From Fasciolopsis buskii (taxonomy: Eukaryota; Platyhelminthes; Trematoda; Plagiorchiida; Fasciolidae): a stretch of 64,000 nucleotides of DNA. Of the stretch, positions 54,001 through 60,000 are shown piece by piece (the stretch's first letter is position 1; every line of letters begins with the position of its first letter). The stretch lies in contig LUCM01004341.1 in the NCBI GenBank assembly GCA_008360955.1, forward strand, positions 54,985 to 118,984, read 5' to 3'. The translations under genes were made by a program, and so were the position numbers. The notes below the pieces were generated by a model, which saw only the letters and a program-made list of their open reading frames with translations, was not told the DNA's origin and made no database searches.

Positions 54001-57000
54001 CACCGTTCGTTCAGAAATCATTCATGTTTTGATGAATGAACCTGTCCTTAAGCCCCATTTGGCTGGCTTGATTGCGTAATTGGGTCATCAGTCAACGAGT
54101 TTGGTTCTTTACATTAATAATCTTCCTTTACTAGATTAACATGTTAGGTATGGGTCCACGTTGTGCACGCGCTGTCAGTGTACACGACGAGGATGAATTT
54201 GTTGGCGGTCTTCTCAAGTAAAAACCGCTTGTGCCTTTGACCGCAGACATTTTGTACCGGTTGAATCCTTCTACTGCAAGGCGAAGTTACACGCCATTTC
54301 AGCTACTACTATGGACTTGTGGGTTAAAGAAACGTTGAACATTTATTTTTAGACCGCCAATTTTCTCGACGGCTTATGAGTTCCGATTCACATCCTATTT
54401 AATATTGCCACTAATAATTCCATTTCTATTTGTACTTTGCTTTTCAGTACAAGCCGAAATTGATCACGCGATTTTGGATGAAAGAGGAGACTTAGTTCCT
54501 TCTCGTAAGACAAATTGAAATTAGCATTGCTTCAGAATAAGTCCTAATATAAACCGCTATAGTCACAGTTTGAAGTTAACAAACAACGACGGGTATTTTG
54601 ACAAATCTGCTGCAATGCCACTCAGACTATCTTTAGTTACCGTGACCATATTGCAAACTACGGTTGATTAATTGCTATTCCGAGTGCATATGTCATGGGA
54701 AAAACTCAGGTTGCCGGATAAGTAACAAATTCGGAAGTACCAGGTTCGAATTTCCGTTTTCTCGGAGCTCATCAGCGATGCACATCTAACATTACATCCA
54801 GGGTTTAAAACTGAAAGTTATAACCGTAAGAACGTGTGTATTGTCACCAGGTCACCTGTTCCCGCCATGGGTAATTTAGAATAACGGCTAAGAATAATCC
54901 CATGTCCGCCTCAATAGCAGCCACCGGTGACGAAAGCAAAATGCATAGATATCGATTTTTTACTATTGAATTCACGGTTGCTAAGCAAGGTGCATGGAGG
55001 ATGTTCATCATGAATTACCAAATAGTCGTCTGCTACCGAAACGCATTTTGATTGCTTTTACAAATAACCCATTATTTGTGTGGTTTGGCATCAGTTAACC
55101 TGCAAGGGCGCAAGGAAGTACAGATAATGTTATATATATATATATATACATGCATACATATGCTCGTATATATAAGCTCATAAGAAATGCAGTAAACCAA
55201 ACGGTTATTTCGACAATGAGCGATTGGTGGCTCACTTTATGACGTTGGAAAAAAACACCAAGATAAAGTGAATTCATATTTACCGCCCTTACACAGGTTT
55301 CTTTGACGTTCACCTAGCCGGTTCGAGTTGAATACACGGACCTTATTCGCTGAGTTCATATAATCCGAGCATGTAAAACAAGACCTTTTGTTTTAATCTT
55401 TTATGTGGTGATCTTATGAACTAAGCGACAAAAATGTCAGAAGTCTGTCTACCAGATCTATTGATCATTTTCGTCGTAGATTAAAAATCGTAACTTCCGG
55501 ACTCGTTACCATACCCGCATTTTTGTGATCATGTACGGTGCACTGTTACTCTAAATTTCAACGTGATGTAGGCCAGTTTTTCTTCCCCATCTAGGGGTTC
55601 AAAGCGACGAGGAGGGTTTCGTGTTCCATTGTTCTCACGTTTCAAACATTCCAGGAAAAAGTGAACACAACTATATCATTCTCATTTATTCGGCGTCCGA
55701 ATCAAATTGAATACAGACATGAGCACCACAAGCAATTTATCCGACGCAAAATTTGTGATGATCTTCCTGAAAAACGGTTTTCGATTGGCACTTCAAAACT
55801 AAATATTCACAAAACGATCGGCCGCAATGAATTTAAACAATGAACAACTCACTTTTTGTCAGCAACAAATTGCTCACAATTTTCTTTCCTCAATCTCTCA
55901 AACCACAATGATTTTCAGGGTCTTGGTTTATTCTATTTCATACTGCCGACATCGAGAACTATGCGTCTGCCAATCCATCTTCGGAACTCAGCTAAAAATA
56001 GACAGAATTGCAATTTATGGAGATTTGGATTCATAAATCGGGCGTGAATTTGGAAACCCCATAGCCCAATCTCATAAGACCATTGTTAGTGGATCGGCAG
56101 TTTGGAAATGTTAATACACTGAGATAGATGGGAGAAGAACAGACGAAGTACTAATCCACTTGGAGTTCATACAACTCTCAATGCGTCGTATGCTCGGTTG
56201 AATCTGGGATAGCCGTGGGGACAACTTTTGATTTACTCATGACTGATTAAAAGTACTTGAATATATATATATATATATTTATTTATATGGTAACATTTTG
56301 TCAGACTCGATCACATTCAAAATATTGGACCAAAGCCGAAAGCCGTGTAAGCAAGTGGAAAGAAACCGGGTGGATTAATGAGGTGTGTGATAGAAATTCA
56401 GCGATATACTGACCGTTCGGTGTTGCCATCATGGATCGACAACCTGACAGGTGAATCAAACAAGGACAAAATCACGGAGTTTTAACTCTCTGAGGAAGAG
56501 GTAGAGTGAGGACTTTAAGCAAACTGGTCAGAGGTTTCTTGTTTGCAGTCGACGATATGAATCCTTGCAATACCAGCCGAATTTTGCCACATATAAACTC
56601 TCGGTTGGAAGCGACATTCTTCCCAAAAATGATGCGCAATCTGTTCATTGTTGGTAGAAGGAAAAGTCTAATATTATGAGCGTGAAACGTAGGCAACGAA
56701 CCGCAAGGCTGAACAGCTTTAATTATTCTTGTTTTCCGGTCAAATGTTTCAACCTTTAGCAAAACAAGCAAGAGTTTGATTACGTAGCTTCTGGTTCTCG
56801 CAAATGGAAACAAGTTCAGGTTTTGCTGTAGCGTAGTATTTTTCACTGCGTGGTTTGAAACCATGCACGATATAAAAATATTTATTGTCTTCCTTTGGTG
56901 ATTGATTGGTCCTGCTTTGTTCTTTAGACAGTCGACAAATCCCGATCTACTAATACTTGGTTTTACGGGTGTTCGATATACAGCACCGAAACATCGAGAG

Positions 57001-60000
57001 CGAAGGATCAGGAGTTGATCAAGAACACTGCCAGGAATGATTAGTTATATGGTTATCAAACGAAAATAGGCAAAACCGACCAAATTACTCGAGCTCCGAC
57101 AGTTCGTTTCATTGAGTGAAAAGTACCCCGGCACGCTTTGACTCAAACCGATCTCCAATAGCATTTTGAAAACAAACTGGTAAAACAGACATTTTGCCTT
57201 TGTTATTTGACGACGTGAACCTAATAAGACAGAGCCGATAACTAGCGTAATAAAAACGTATTTGCTTATGGTTACAAATTGCCTTTTTCTCTCACTCTTA
57301 AAACTTCCGTTTTATTCTTTTATTAGTTGGACCCCTGAATCTGAAGTTTTCACGTCCAACACACAGTAAGTTTCGGAACCGAATCCATAGATAAATCGTG
57401 AACTCGATCGTCGTTTTGATATTTCTGACTCATGAATGACACTCGCAAATTGTTCAAGTCTGGTCGTGCACTTTTGGATGTTATTTTTTCGTACACGAAA
57501 TGTGATATGTAAATACCCGCAGTTAAAGGACACTAGCTTCTGGTGCAACATAAGGTGATAAGCAGAACTCCGTGTTTAGAAGATGAATACTCGGGTGCGC
57601 ATTCGATAACCTTGATAGCACTAACGGATAGGAAGGAAAAAAATACAATAAAAGTTCCTAGTTGCAGTATGGGAGATAATTTTGGACGATTGGCTTCAGA
57701 TGACAGACAATGTTTCAGTCTTGCTTCCTACACATATACATTACACATAATACACGGGGTTTAGTTTTTTCCAGACTATGGGCAAAAATCGACAACGCGC
57801 AAAATACGTTTCAGGCTGCATTGTATTGTTTGTTGCGCTACCCGAACCTAGAATTCGTAGAAAATTTTCTTCTAATTGCGCAAAGGTGTTTTCATTCCTG
57901 TAAAATTAAGGTGAGAGAATAAAATCTTGGGGTCATTTATCCAGCTACATGTGACATTCACAAGATCCGGGTTGCCTTGTATGATAGTCTTTTAGTTATA
58001 AACAACGCAGTCGTACCAGTGTGGAATGATCTAGGGACATTTTGAGTACTGAGTTCTTTGATCTCTCGCACGATAACCACGACAAAATTGCAATGAACAA
58101 CCTCAATTCAAAACTCCTCCCGTTGGAGTTGGCAGAGTATTTATCAACATGCACAGAGTAAACAGCCAGACCTTTGATAAACCCGCATTCTCTTATCAAA
58201 GACGGTTGATGGAGAAGGGATTACAGATGCGAAGTAGTTGGGAAAGGGAAAGGTTTGTGTTCCGATTTCGCGATAACTGGAACGTAGTTCTCTATCTGAA
58301 ATCAGACAAACATTCACACATGGACAAACGAAGCAACTGATACTGAATCGATAAGCTCTTGAAAGCTTACTTGTCCTTAACAAAAATCTAATCATCTCCA
58401 AAGTTCAGCATGAACATTTTACTATTTCAAACACCACCTATCAACAATCAGTCTTATACCAACCATATTTTGATAACATGCAGTCAGAACATGCGTTTGT
58501 TTATCATAAACGAACGCAGATGCAATTGAAATGGAACTGCCAAAGTGTAAATCTGCCGAAAGGCGTGTCACGTAATCATCGAATCCTGATCAAAATGCAT
58601 AATAATAATTTCAATGCAGTTCGTTATTTATGCACTGTTATACTTGATTTAACCCATCAGTTGGCAGTTCAAAAACATTTCTGCAGTACTTGATATGTAA
58701 TTTGTTAATTATGGTTTTCATTATTAGTTGATGGTTTATATCGAACTTAGTAATGAGAACAAGCACAGGTCGAGGTGATCTGGATGCGACTGTTTATTCT
58801 CATACTTTAAATTATGGGGAGCTGAGTACACTGACGTAGATCAAAGGAAGACAGACAGAAAGACTATTATGAAAGTGCAGCTCGCCTAACACGAACTGCA
58901 TCGTATGTTTGGTTGGCTTAATGTTCCGTCGTAAGGGCATCGTTTAATTAGTCTACGACTGAATTTATACTCCTCAGTTGATAATTCGCTTCAACGAAAA
59001 ACCTAATTCATTTAAGCCGATTGTGTCCAAGAGCGCATGCTCATGGACGTACCTTCGTAACAAACACAAGGGTGTTTTAGTCCTCATGCGCTCTTGACCT
59101 AGTGGCATGAGATAATTTATTCAAAATTAATTGTGAGTTTGGGTTTGATGATATTTGTGACAGCGGGTTGACCAGAACAGGAAATGGCTAAGTGTTACCT
59201 TATTCGCTACGACGCGGCTCCTACTGCGGTGATAAGTGTTCGTATCTGATCAGTCCAATAGCCTGAATGCGAATCATTACGAACGATCTTGTTCATCAGA
59301 CTGCTTTTCTAAATCTGGTCAATGCAAATATTGTGGATATTAGTGGCTTCTCTATCTGCCTGAGCGATCCCATTTCAGGCGAGTGAATTTGCAGCCTTTC
59401 ACCCACGGTTCCGAATACAAGCTACCCAAGTTAGGCCAACATTTGGGTTAGAAACCCGGATACCCGATTGAATTAAATGTTGAGAGGAGTTTAGAATTTA
59501 TTGTAACAGGCACTGTAGAGAACGGAAAGTTAGAATTGCTTGTCTTTATATATTTTGCTACCTACGTGGCTATATCATTTGCACTTAGAGCCAGTGATTG
59601 GCTCAGCTTGGTACACTAATCGTTTCAATTTGCTTGGCCGTACCAAGTATAATCGCATTATTTTACACATCCCTCGATAAGCGTCGCTTTATGTGCACTC
59701 ACAAGGCATAATGAATATAGAACCACAGCAATGTTTAGACTTAAAACTGGTATACGAAAATCAGTCAGTCATTGTAACGAGCAGATACGAGTTACCGGAA
59801 GGTAGTGAATTGTTTTTGACCCAAGCTACGCAAACGAAGTCAACAGGAAGACAACCGGACGGAAACGAATTCGAGTTGCATTGACCGCCCATGAGTTTAT
59901 GCACAAGATTGGAAATATTTCGATTTGTGGTCAAATAACCTTCTCGGAATGTTTAAATTTCACGACCGTTTATCGTTACGATTCTCATTGGTGCTTGTCT

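Noticed and set aside
55919..56000. Phase-1 frame after GATTTTCAG ending in a stop
   Set aside because: Only an acceptor and an open frame of about 25 codons, with no donor or poly(A) signal close by.
56472..56864. 130-codon minus-strand open frame
   Set aside because: No recognisable domain, and of a length expected by chance.
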